A stretch of DNA of 47,731 nt. It comes from an uncultured Lachnospiraceae bacterium. GTDB lineage: Bacteria; Bacillota; Clostridia; Lachnospirales; Lachnospiraceae. The notes beneath the pieces were generated by a model, which had not been told where the DNA came from, did no database searches, and saw only the letters and a program-made list of their open reading frames with translations. Positions within the stretch are counted from its first letter, which is position 1. The number at the start of each line of letters is the position of its first letter. Both the position numbers and the translations under genes were made by a program. Shown here piece after piece: positions 34,022 to 43,353 of the stretch. The stretch covers positions 1-47,731 of the forward strand of contig CAMAGI010000005.1 of assembly GCA_945833775.1 (NCBI GenBank). The letters run 5' to 3'.

Positions 34022-35806
34022 TTACGCCTCCCTTCCGGTGTTGTCCGCCCCGACGGCATCTTTTGGATACTGGGAATAATAGATTTCCTGATATACCGTA
34101 CAGTTTGCAAGAAGCTCGTCATGGGTACCGACTCCGGCCATCTCGCCGTCATCCAGCACAATGATCTTATCCGCATGCCGGATGGAAGAAGCTCTCTGGG
34201 AAACGATAAAGGTGGTTGTCTGATTTTCCAGTGTACGCAGTGCGCTGCGCAGTTTCGCATCCGTTGCATAATCCAGCGCCGATGCGCTGTCATCCAAAAT
34301 CAGGATCTCGGGCTTTCGCACCAGGGCTCTCGCTATGGTCAGGCGCTGACGCTGTCCTCCGGAGAGATTCTTACCGTTCTGGGCAACCTCGGCATCCAGC
34401 TTTCCTTCCTTGCCTTCCACCACCTCTCTGGCCTGTGCCAGATCCACTGCCTGCCACAGTTCATCCTCGGTGGCATCGGGTTTCCCCCACAAGAGATTGC
34501 TGCGGATCGTACCCTTAAAAAGAACTGCCTTCTGAGGCACCACACCGATACGGGCACGCAGTTCATCCGCAGGAATGGTTTTGATATCCCTGCCGTTCAA
34601 ACGAACACTTCCCCCGGTTGCCGGATAGAAACCGGGAATCAGATTGACCAGGGAGGATTTACCGGAACCGGTGCCGCCGATGATGCCGACGGTGTCCCCC
34701 TGATTAACCGCAAAATGAATATCATGGAGCGTCTCATCACCGGCTCCCTCATATTTTAAGGATACATGATCGAACACCAGATATGGCGGAGTTGCTCCCC
34801 CATTCTCCGGTACCGGCTCCGCCTCCGATTGATCACACGCCTCCACACCGGGAAGATTCTGTGCATTCTCAATCTCGAACACGGAAGCCACACGACTCGC
34901 GCAGGCAAGTGCCTTGGTGATGGTAATAATCAGGTTGGCAAGCTTAATCAGCTCAACCAGAATCTGAGACATGTAATTGACAATGGCAACCACTTCACCC
35001 TGACTTAAGTTTCCGATATTTACCTGAATCGCACCGATGTAGATCAACACAATCGTGGCACCGTTTACGATGATATAGGTCACGGGATTCATGACGGCGC
35101 TTACCTTGCCTACAAACATCTGCAGTCCTGCAAGAGCGCTGTTCTCATCACAGAAGCGCTGTTCCTCTTCAGCCTCGGTATGGAATGCGCGAATCACGCG
35201 CACACCGGTCAGATTCTCTCTGGTGATCCCCAGCACACGGTCCAGCCCCGCCTGTACCTTTTTGTACATGGGAATACTCCAGGCGGTGATGACACCCACC
35301 ACAACGGAGAGCAGGGGAATGGCAACCACGAATACCAGTGCGCTCTTCACATCAATGGTGAACGCCATGATCATGGCGCCGAATACGATGATCGGTGAGC
35401 GGAGGAACAGCCGCAGCACCATATTCACACCGTTCTGTACCTGATTGATATCGCTGGTCATGCGCGTGATACAGGTATCCGTTCCGACTTTATCGATGTT
35501 GGTAAAATCCAGAGACTGAATGTGGTCAAACAGTGCCTGACGAAGCTTCGTGGAAAATCCGGTTGCTGCCTTGGCTGCAAAAAACTGTGCCGTTACAGAA
35601 GCAACAAGACCGATGGCTGCAAGGGCAAGCAGACACAGGCCCATCCTGCCGATGTAGCCCATATTGCCATCCGCGATACCGCGATCGATGATATTGGCCA
35701 TTACCAGCGGAACCAACAATTCAAAAAAGGCCTCCAAGAGCTTAAACAATGGCGCCAGAACCGATTCCCTGCGATAATCCTTTAAATACACCAACAAACG
35801 TTTCAT
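34022..35806 (-). CDS. ABC exporter half-transporter with degenerate catalytic residues
   Basis: 594 aa. Six membrane segments (about 15-310) precede the ATPase domain with Walker A GGTGSGKS (377-384) and an intact signature LSGGQ (481-485). The catalytic Glu after Walker B is Asp506 (LILDDSA) and the switch His is Gln537 (VSQRAS). These changes are the mark of the non-hydrolysing site in heterodimeric exporters such as BmrCD, LmrCD and TM287/288. It starts 4 nt after the PPTase stop. Confidence 0.94.
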   Translation of the reverse strand: MKRLLVYLKDYRRESVLAPLFKLLEAFFELLVPLVMANIIDRGIADGNMGYIGRMGLCLLALAAIGLVASVTAQFFAAKAATGFSTKLRQALFDHIQSLDFTNIDKVGTDTCITRMTSDINQVQNGVNMVLRLFLRSPIIVFGAMIMAFTIDVKSALVFVVAIPLLSVVVGVITAWSIPMYKKVQAGLDRVLGITRENLTGVRVIRAFHTEAEEEQRFCDENSALAGLQMFVGKVSAVMNPVTYIIVNGATIVLIYIGAIQVNIGNLSQGEVVAIVNYMSQILVELIKLANLIITITKALACASRVASVFEIENAQNLPGVEACDQSEAEPVPENGGATPPYLVFDHVSLKYEGAGDETLHDIHFAVNQGDTVGIIGGTGSGKSSLVNLIPGFYPATGGSVRLNGRDIKTIPADELRARIGVVPQKAVLFKGTIRSNLLWGKPDATEDELWQAVDLAQAREVVEGKEGKLDAEVAQNGKNLSGGQRQRLTIARALVRKPEILILDDSASALDYATDAKLRSALRTLENQTTTFIVSQRASSIRHADKIIVLDDGEMAGVGTHDELLANCTVYQEIYYSQYPKDAVGADNTGREA

Positions 35807-35809
35807 AAC

Positions 35810-36493
35810 TCACTCCTGTTTTTGTAAAAATCGGGCGGTCTCCGAACACTGACAGACGCAGGCCGCATACCCCTCAGGGATGGGAAACTCCAACCATTTC
35901 AGCTCGTTTTCCACCGACGGATCCCGGTCAAGTACCGCAAGCACACCGACACCCAGCATTTTGCCGAAGGCCTCCTTGCGGGTCCAAAGGCAGTGAAACA
36001 GATCCTGCCTTTCCTCCTCCGTTGCACATGCCGCCAGGCGTTTCCTTTCACTTGCGGCAAAATAGCGCTCCCCCGCCCGCATATTCCGTGTGCGGATTCG
36101 CTCGATATCCGCGCCGACGGGATGGTCTGAGACCGCACAGAGCGCATAATCTCCGGAATGGGACAGACTAAAGCGAAATGCCCTGTCCGCAAACTCCGGC
36201 TTTCCATTTGGTCCAAACACCAGATGGAGGTCTCTGGGGTGCTCCAGAGAGGCAATCAGATCACGCACTTTAAAATACCGAAAGAAGGCTGACGACAGAT
36301 TTTGCTCTGCCACAGCCTTCTGTAAAAGCAGTCCCGCTCCCACGCAGGATGCCCTGGCAGAGCTGTCGCGCGCGCGCATTGCCTTCTGCCGCCTCTGTGC
36401 ATCCAGCTTCTCAAGTGCCTGCTGCATCAGCATCTGCGCGTCGACCGCTTCCCTCAGTTCCGAATAATCCAAAAGATAAATTCGATCCTGCAT
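35810..36493 (-). CDS. Sfp-type 4'-phosphopantetheinyl transferase
   Basis: 227 aa, the length of Sfp-type enzymes. Motifs are RFSLSHSGDYA, VGADIERIR (metal site) and WTRKEAFGKMLG. It transfers phosphopantetheine to carrier proteins of fatty acid, polyketide or nonribosomal peptide synthesis. No carrier-protein or synthase gene is in the window. It lies 7 nt after aspS and 4 nt before an ABC exporter gene. Confidence 0.9.
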   Translation of the reverse strand: MQDRIYLLDYSELREAVDAQMLMQQALEKLDAQRRQKAMRARDSSARASCVGAGLLLQKAVAEQNLSSAFFRYFKVRDLIASLEHPRDLHLVFGPNGKPEFADRAFRFSLSHSGDYALCAVSDHPVGADIERIRTRNMRAGERYFAASERKRLAACATEEERQDLFHCLWTRKEAFGKMLGVGVLAVLDRDPSVENELKWLEFPIPEGYAACVCQCSETARFLQKQE

Positions 36494-36500
36494 ATTATTT

Positions 36501-38291
36501 TTATTCCGCTTTCACGGTCGTAGCAAGGCTAAGCTCCTCCAGCTGCTTTGCATCTACGGTACCGGGGCATTCGCTCATCAGACAGGATGCATCCTTAACC
36601 TTGGGGAAAGCAATGACCTCACGAATGCTCTCCGCCTTTACCAGCAACATCACAAAACGGTCAAGACCGATTGCAAGTCCTGCGTGAGGGGGAACACCAT
36701 ACTTGAACGCATCCAGCAAAAATCCGAACTGTTCATGGGCTTTCTCATTGGTAAATCCAAGCGCACGGAACATTCTCTCCTGAATGTCCGCCTGGAAAAT
36801 ACGGACACTTCCGCCGCCCAGCTCCACGCCGTTTAATACAATGTCGTAGGCCTTGGCGCGAACCTTTCCCGGATCGGTCTCCAGCATGGGGAGATCCTCC
36901 TCCATGGGCATGGTAAAGGGATGATGCATTGCGACAAAACGCTCCTCCTCATCGCTCCATTCAAACTGGGGAAACTCGGTAACCCAGAGGAAATCAAACC
37001 GATTGTTATCGATCAGCTCCAGCTGTTTTGCCAATTCGATACGCAGCGCACCGAGTACAGACCATACAATCTTCAATCTGTCTGCGGCGAAGAGCAGCAA
37101 ATCACCGGGCTGCCCGTCCATTGCAGCGGAAAGATTCTTCAGCTCCTCCTCCGTCATAAATTTGGCAAAGGAGGATTTGTAAGTGCCGTCCGGCATCACA
37201 CACAGATATGCCAGACCCTTGGCGCCATATCCTTTGGCAAACTCAACCAGTGCGTCAATCTTCTTACGGGGCATTTCTGCCTGTCCCTTTACGTTGATGC
37301 CGCGCACGCTTCCGCCGGCTTCAAGTGCTCCGGTAAACACTCCGAAGCCGCAGCCCTTTACCACTTCGGAGACATCCTTAAGTTCCATGCCAAACCGCGT
37401 GTCGGGCTTGTCGGAACCGTATCGGTTCATCGCCTCGTCCCAGGTCATGCGCCGGATGGGGAGGGATACCTCCAGACCGATTGCCTCCCTGCAAACCTCT
37501 GCCACCATTCTCTCGGTCGCATCGATGACATCATCCACATCCACAAAGGACATCTCCAGATCCACCTGCGTAAACTCCGGCTGACGGTCCGCGCGCAGAT
37601 CCTCGTCACGGAAGCATCTTGCGATCTGGAAATAACGATCGTATCCCGAACACATTAACAGCTGCTTGAAAATCTGAGGAGACTGGGGCAGCGCATAAAA
37701 GCAGCCGGGATGTACACGGCTGGGCACCAGATAATCTCTGGCACCTTCCGGCGTCGATTTGTTCAGGATAGGCGTCTCAATTTCCAGAAATCCTTCCCTG
37801 GCCATGAATGCGCGGATTGTGGTTGCAATCTTGCTGCGCAGCATCAGATTCCTCTGCAGATCCGGTCTGCGAAGATCCAGATACCGATATTTCAAGCGAA
37901 GCTCCTCCTTGGTCTTGGAATCCGCCTCGATGGGGAAGGGCGGGGTCTCCGCCTCGGACAGTATGCGTACCTCGCAGGCACGAACCTCAATCTCACCGGT
38001 GGCAAGATTCTCATTGACTGCACCCTCACGCCTGGTCACCTTGCCCACAACTGCTGCCACGAACTCGCTGCGAAGAGAAGCTGCCTTCTGAAAATAGGCG
38101 CTTCCGCACTCGCTCTCTTCGAAAATAATCTGCAAAAGACCGGAACGGTCGCGCAGGTCCACAAAGATAATTCCACCCTTGTTGCGTGCTTTCTGGACCC
38201 AACCCATCACGGTTACGGTCTCTCCCACATTTGCTGCGGACAGCTCCCCACAGCGGTGGGTACGTTTCAGTCCTTTCATTGACTCTGCCAT
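36501..38291 (-). CDS. aspS: Aspartyl-tRNA synthetase
   Basis: 596 aa, bacterial type. The N-terminal anticodon-binding OB-fold includes VMGWVQKARNKGGIIFVDLRD. Class II motif 2 is near YFQIARCFRDEDLRADRQPEF, the GAD insertion domain follows, and motif 3 is GLAIGLDRF. It starts 23 nt after hisS. Whether it charges only tRNA-Asp or also tRNA-Asn cannot be read with confidence. Confidence 0.96.
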   Translation of the reverse strand: MAESMKGLKRTHRCGELSAANVGETVTVMGWVQKARNKGGIIFVDLRDRSGLLQIIFEESECGSAYFQKAASLRSEFVAAVVGKVTRREGAVNENLATGEIEVRACEVRILSEAETPPFPIEADSKTKEELRLKYRYLDLRRPDLQRNLMLRSKIATTIRAFMAREGFLEIETPILNKSTPEGARDYLVPSRVHPGCFYALPQSPQIFKQLLMCSGYDRYFQIARCFRDEDLRADRQPEFTQVDLEMSFVDVDDVIDATERMVAEVCREAIGLEVSLPIRRMTWDEAMNRYGSDKPDTRFGMELKDVSEVVKGCGFGVFTGALEAGGSVRGINVKGQAEMPRKKIDALVEFAKGYGAKGLAYLCVMPDGTYKSSFAKFMTEEELKNLSAAMDGQPGDLLLFAADRLKIVWSVLGALRIELAKQLELIDNNRFDFLWVTEFPQFEWSDEEERFVAMHHPFTMPMEEDLPMLETDPGKVRAKAYDIVLNGVELGGGSVRIFQADIQERMFRALGFTNEKAHEQFGFLLDAFKYGVPPHAGLAIGLDRFVMLLVKAESIREVIAFPKVKDASCLMSECPGTVDAKQLEELSLATTVKAE

Positions 38292-38314
38292 TCTTGTCTA
38301 CCTCGATTCTTTTA

Positions 38315-39577
38315 TCACTGTTTCAAAGCTTCCCTGTAGAACTCTACAAACTCCTCGTAGCCTTCCTTCTGAAGCTGTTCTTTCTGGAATTTCTTGTTCT
38401 TGTTCATACGGACTACCAGAACCTGTTTACCGTCCTTTCGCGCTTCCTGCGCCTTGACGATGACCTCTCTGAGCGCCGGTCCGCTCACGCCCTTCTCCAC
38501 CAGATAGGCAACCCGTGCAGGGCGGGTGGGAACCTGAAAGCCGCTCTCGGTAAGCAGCAGTACAATGCGCTCAAAACCGATGGAAAATCCGCAGGCGGGA
38601 ACGTCATTGCCGGTGAATTTGCCGACCATCTTATCATATCTGCCGCCGCCACCGCAGCTTCCGCCGAATTCGGGCATCGCAATCTCAAAAATCGTCCCGG
38701 TGTAATAGCTCATACCGCGCACCAGTGTGGGGTCAAATACCAGTTCAAAGCTGTCCGCCTGGGTGGCGCGCACACTGTCAATGATCTCACAGAAGGATGC
38801 CATCACTTCACGGTCAAGGTACTCTCCCAGCTTCTCCATGATGCAGGCAACCCCGTTCTGTGCCTCCTCGATTGCCGCGAAGAGCGACAGGTACTTATCG
38901 CATATATCCTCGGCAAAGCCATTCTCCAAAAGCTCTGCCTTCACGCCGTCCATGCCGATCTTATCCATCTTATCCAGAGTGATGAACACGCTGTCGTAAT
39001 CCTCCTCGGCAAAGCCCGCATAGGCGGCCATGGCCTTCAGAATACGCCTGTCATTGATGCGGATCTGAAAATTACGAAAACCAAGCTTCGTAATGGTGGT
39101 TGTTGTGGCAAGGATCAACTCAATCTCCGCGAGATTGGAGGGTTCTCCCAGAATATCAATGTCGCACTGCATGAACTGGCGGTACCGTCCGCGCTGGGGT
39201 CTGTCCGCTCTCCATACGTTGCCCATCTGAAGTGCCTTAAAAGGAGTCGGCAGCTGCGCGGCATTGTTGGAATAAAAGCGTACCAGCGGAACTGTCAGGT
39301 CATAGCGAAGCCCCGAGTCAACCACTTCCTCCTCGGTCGTTGCCGCCTCCACATTCAGCTTCTCGCCGCGCTTTAAGATCTTGAAGATCAGCTTTTCATT
39401 GTCACCGCCCTGCTTGCTGCTTAAGTTGGCGATGTTCTCCACGCAGGGAGTCTCAATCTGGGTAAATCCGAACCTGCCGTAAGTCTCCTTGATGACGCTC
39501 ATCACATATTCGCGAATCTGCATCTCCTCCGGCAAAATATCTTTCATGCCTGTGGTAGGCTTCTTGCTCAGTGCCAT
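38315..39577 (-). CDS. hisS: Histidyl-tRNA synthetase
   Basis: 420 aa. Class II core with the histidine-binding motif LVRGMSYYTGTIFEI and motif 3 ACGFSIGFERI, then a C-terminal anticodon-binding domain. GAGGAGA precedes the ATG. It heads the run hisS-aspS-PPTase-ABC-ABC from a clear promoter only about 36 nt upstream, which leaves no room for a T-box leader. Confidence 0.96.
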   Translation of the reverse strand: MALSKKPTTGMKDILPEEMQIREYVMSVIKETYGRFGFTQIETPCVENIANLSSKQGGDNEKLIFKILKRGEKLNVEAATTEEEVVDSGLRYDLTVPLVRFYSNNAAQLPTPFKALQMGNVWRADRPQRGRYRQFMQCDIDILGEPSNLAEIELILATTTTITKLGFRNFQIRINDRRILKAMAAYAGFAEEDYDSVFITLDKMDKIGMDGVKAELLENGFAEDICDKYLSLFAAIEEAQNGVACIMEKLGEYLDREVMASFCEIIDSVRATQADSFELVFDPTLVRGMSYYTGTIFEIAMPEFGGSCGGGGRYDKMVGKFTGNDVPACGFSIGFERIVLLLTESGFQVPTRPARVAYLVEKGVSGPALREVIVKAQEARKDGKQVLVVRMNKNKKFQKEQLQKEGYEEFVEFYREALKQ

Positions 39578-39612
39578 TTTATCTCCTCTTTCCGTTTCTC
39601 TCTAACTAATAT

Positions 39613-39641
39613 ATGATACTTTTTTTCTGTTGGGCTGTCAA
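39613..39641 (-). promoter_or_regulatory. Sigma-A promoter of the hisS-aspS operon
   Basis: TTGACA (39636-39641), 17-nt spacer, TATCAT (39613-39618) on the minus strand. Confidence 0.8.
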
Positions 39642-39690
39642 TAACGATCTTACTGTCTGTGTCCGTCCCAAAAGCCTTCCGTCACCGCCG

Positions 39691-42600
39691 TCACAATCGT
39701 GCAAATGCGTTTTTCGCCTGCTCCTGATACCGGGTATACCGTTCCATTGCCTGCGGATCGGAGGCGATGTCCGGCATTTTTTTCAAACGCTCGCACAACT
39801 TAAAAATGTCGCTGTAGACCGCCATGGCATTCTGGGTAAAGCCGGAGTCTGCCGATGCCAGCCTGCTTGCGTAGTCACCCTCCAGAAAAAGATACTTCAA
39901 CTGGTTGTCATAATCGCACAGTTTTCCGTATGCCATATGAATGGCGCTGAGTATCTCCGCACACTCAATCAGATTCTGTGTGTTTGGATGAGCCTCATAA
40001 TAACGCTTCCGATACTCAAAGCAACGAAGGAAATAGGGCATCGCACGCTCCGCCTGATTGCGCAGTTCACAGAGATTGGTAACCTTCACACAGTAATTGG
40101 AGGTCAGCTTCCAAATCTCCGGATCCGGATCGATTTCATTGAGTTCCTCATACAGTTCCATGGTTTTCGTCAGGGCTTCGATCTCCTCCTCCATCATTCC
40201 CTGTTTACGACAGAGCCCTGCCATGAGTTTGTTTTGGTCAATCAGACTTTTCAGATACCGGCTTTCTGCCTCTTTTCCGGGAAAGCGACTTTCCCGATAG
40301 ATGACCTCTCCGGTCTCCAGCATGGTTCTGAGATAAACAACGGCATCTCTTCCCCGACCGCCTTCCATACACATATGAAAAAGCTTTTCCGCCGCATATT
40401 TCAAATCTCCGGCACCGATAATGTCCCTGCGATTCTTCTGAATTCCTTCATAGATCTGATAACATTTTTTGTAATATTCCTCTGCTCGCACCGTGTCATT
40501 TTGTTCCTCGTACAATTCCGCTGCCATACTGTATGCGTAGCTGAGCTGTCCTCCGGCTAAGGAAGAAGTATTCTCCGCAAGCCGCTCCTTCTCCAGTTCG
40601 ATACAGAGCGTTATCTTTTCCTCTGCAAGGGCATAGTCCTTTCGGGCCCGGGCAGCCTCATAGGCAAAGAGGAACGCGTTGGCTACAATCTCGAGATATT
40701 TCCGTCGTCCGGGAGTATCCTTCACCAGATCCCACAGTTGCATCAACACGGCGTTCTCTTCCTCTGCACTGTCATACATTCCAAGGCGCACCTTACACCG
40801 ATTGATTTCTGCCATGGACTTCACCCACACATCATGAAGTTCCTGCTCCATTGTTTCCGGATCTTCCCGGTCAATCCCGTCCCGCAGCGTTAAGAGATAT
40901 TTCAGCGCCTCCTCATAATCCTGATTTCCGATCAACACGGTTCCCTTGGTAAGCAGAGACTTTGCATAGGAAAGCCGATCCGGAATTTCTGCTTTCCCTT
41001 CTTCGTGAGGTTTTCTGACTACAGCGGTATTCAGCGACTGGTTTGCATACATCTGCGCGAGTTCTGTATTCCCCTGCTCATTCATGCGCTCTGCCATGGC
41101 ACCGCCAAACGCCAGATACCATTTTCTCGCTTCCTCATAAACCGGAACCGCTGCGACAGGCACCGGGTTCTGAGTCTCCCCCAGCTTACTGCTTAGCAGA
41201 AACTCCGCCATTTTAACCGTAGCTTCAATCTTCGTGCTCAAGCGTTCAACAATGGTATTCTCCGAATCGCGATAGTCGAACAAATTTAAGAAGCGTTCAC
41301 AAAAAAAGCTCATGCGCTCCCGGACCATCGTTTCTTCCAACATCACAGAAGGAATCAAAGTTTCCAGGAACTCTCCACCATCCTTCAGACTCTCCTGTTT
41401 GATCGCCGCTTCAATCACTGTGTCCGGTTTTTCGCAGCCTGCCGCCGCACAGACAGCCACGCCCAAATCGTGATCCGAAAAGGCGACCGCAAAAGCATAT
41501 CCGTCCTGCCGGAATAAAATGTCTTCCTTCGGCAGGGACTTGATATGGTCCTTTATCGCCTCTGCATAAGAGGATTCCTGCTGCCAGATTGCATCCGAAA
41601 GGGCCTGTTGAATGGCTCTTCCTGCAAATGAATAAAGACCATCCGCACTCTCCCGGAAAAGGAAATCGAAGTAGCCCATAAAACAGGAAAATTCCAGACT
41701 GTTAAAGGTACATCCCCTGGTCTGTACGAGGGCAACCAGGTCGGACTCCCGCAAACCGCTTTTGGATGCTGCAAAAAAATTCACCATATGATGCAGAAAA
41801 GTGCCGTCATCGGTCACCCTTGCTATTCCGGTCTCAAGGATCTGCTGAACCGCCTGAGTCAGGTCATCCGGCAGTTTTCGAATCACCCCCGTGGCTACAT
41901 CGATAATTTCACGTTCTCCGCCGGCAGAGGCCAGTTCCTCAAATCCCATCATCTTTAGGCGCGCCAGACACAGTTTGATATACATCGGTTGATCGGAGCT
42001 CTTCTTTTGGCAGATTTCATCTTTTATTTCCCGGTACGTGTCCCCGATCATCTCGCTCTTTTCCCCGGCAGACAACCGGGGCATCTCGAAAAATTCAAAA
42101 TCCGCGGAATGTGCTTCATCAAAGATTAACGATTCCGTGGTCGAGACAATACACCGCAGATTGGGATGCGCATCCGGCAGAAGGATCAGATTGTCTACAT
42201 ACTTACGCTCTCTGTAACGATCCACCGCGTCCAGAACAAGATAGACTTTCCTGTCACGGCACACCAACCCGGTCAGATAACTCAGATAGGATCTGGTCGA
42301 TGAAAACTCCTTCCGGTCCCGTCGGTCCCGATCCCCCCACAGCTTTTCAAAATACTCGGTCATATCATCGATCACCGGATACACACTTGCATTGCGCGCA
42401 GTCGTTCCCGCATAGGACAAAAAGACATCCTCGCCATTTTCCTTCAGGCGCTTCGCGAGCATACTTAAAAGTGCGGTTTTTCCGGCTCCTGCTTCACCGC
42501 GCAGCACATAGACCGAATGCTCCCCGTCGCTCGTAACCTGCGCATAGAACCTGTCCAGAAGTTTCTCTCTTCCGCAAAATGCACGGCACTGATCCTCCAG

Positions 42601-43332
42601 AAAGGCTTCCGCCTTGCGCTGCTCCCGCTCCGCCTCGGAAAGAGCTGCGACAGCCTGCCAGTCCTCCTGAAAAATTCTGACAAAGGCATCCGCCAGCACA
42701 TCCTCAAGATCCCTGCTTCCGACGCGGAAATTCACGTTCTTATGTTTTTCGTCCGACCAGTCACAGTTGTAATAAATGATCCGATTCCCGAAAGCATCCT
42801 CCAGCTTGTGTTTCAGCTCACGAAGACGACGGACGGCCTCAGGCTCTGTGTCCTCATAGATTTTGCGTTCCTCCGCCGGCATCAGATGGAGGGAATGGTC
42901 CAGACGCATGCACACAACGCAGTTTTTTTGATCCGCATACTTCTCCGATAAGGCACCGTATTCGATTTCCAGGGCTGTGATACTTTTGTCCAGATTGTCC
43001 ATGTCAAAGTATTCACTTCTGCTGTTTACCGCCGTTTTAATTGTCGCCTCCGGCGGCACCCAGCCGTAACGGTCTCCCACAAAAATCAGCATATAGGGAT
43101 GACTTCGGTCGATCTCATCAAAGCACACCGACAAAACCTTTCTGGCTCCCTCATCGGAGTCCAGCTCCGTGGTATCCACACCCCAGCGAAGGTCAATAGC
43201 GTACACATTCTCCCCGTATTCCCGCGCCCTGGCGCGCAGCTTCGGAATCATCCGTTCCTGAACCATATCCCTCTCCGCCTGCATATCACGGAAGGTACTG
43301 GACACAAAAATATGCTTCATACTCTTTTTCAT
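39691..43332 (-). CDS. DUF4062 - STAND ATPase - TPR protein
   Basis: 1213 aa. Residues 5-95 match DUF4062, with KHIFVSSTFRDMQAERD and FVGDRYGWVP, the module also found at the N-terminus of eukaryotic NPHP3, TEP1 and NWD1-type proteins. A P-loop ATPase of the STAND/NACHT type follows: Walker A GEAGAGKT (279-286) and Walker B VYLVLDAVDR (363-372). The C-terminal half (about 720-1190) is helical with TPR-like repeats, typical of a ligand-sensing arm. STAND proteins are switches that oligomerise on sensing a trigger; many bacterial ones defend against phages. No nuclease or protease domain is recognised. GGAGG precedes the ATG; the gene starts 21 nt after the metallo-beta-lactamase gene. Confidence 0.85.
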   Translation of the reverse strand: MKKSMKHIFVSSTFRDMQAERDMVQERMIPKLRARAREYGENVYAIDLRWGVDTTELDSDEGARKVLSVCFDEIDRSHPYMLIFVGDRYGWVPPEATIKTAVNSRSEYFDMDNLDKSITALEIEYGALSEKYADQKNCVVCMRLDHSLHLMPAEERKIYEDTEPEAVRRLRELKHKLEDAFGNRIIYYNCDWSDEKHKNVNFRVGSRDLEDVLADAFVRIFQEDWQAVAALSEAEREQRKAEAFLEDQCRAFCGREKLLDRFYAQVTSDGEHSVYVLRGEAGAGKTALLSMLAKRLKENGEDVFLSYAGTTARNASVYPVIDDMTEYFEKLWGDRDRRDRKEFSSTRSYLSYLTGLVCRDRKVYLVLDAVDRYRERKYVDNLILLPDAHPNLRCIVSTTESLIFDEAHSADFEFFEMPRLSAGEKSEMIGDTYREIKDEICQKKSSDQPMYIKLCLARLKMMGFEELASAGGEREIIDVATGVIRKLPDDLTQAVQQILETGIARVTDDGTFLHHMVNFFAASKSGLRESDLVALVQTRGCTFNSLEFSCFMGYFDFLFRESADGLYSFAGRAIQQALSDAIWQQESSYAEAIKDHIKSLPKEDILFRQDGYAFAVAFSDHDLGVAVCAAAGCEKPDTVIEAAIKQESLKDGGEFLETLIPSVMLEETMVRERMSFFCERFLNLFDYRDSENTIVERLSTKIEATVKMAEFLLSSKLGETQNPVPVAAVPVYEEARKWYLAFGGAMAERMNEQGNTELAQMYANQSLNTAVVRKPHEEGKAEIPDRLSYAKSLLTKGTVLIGNQDYEEALKYLLTLRDGIDREDPETMEQELHDVWVKSMAEINRCKVRLGMYDSAEEENAVLMQLWDLVKDTPGRRKYLEIVANAFLFAYEAARARKDYALAEEKITLCIELEKERLAENTSSLAGGQLSYAYSMAAELYEEQNDTVRAEEYYKKCYQIYEGIQKNRRDIIGAGDLKYAAEKLFHMCMEGGRGRDAVVYLRTMLETGEVIYRESRFPGKEAESRYLKSLIDQNKLMAGLCRKQGMMEEEIEALTKTMELYEELNEIDPDPEIWKLTSNYCVKVTNLCELRNQAERAMPYFLRCFEYRKRYYEAHPNTQNLIECAEILSAIHMAYGKLCDYDNQLKYLFLEGDYASRLASADSGFTQNAMAVYSDIFKLCERLKKMPDIASDPQAMERYTRYQEQAKNAFARL

Positions 43333-43353
43333 TGGTCTTCCTCCCAGGGTAAT

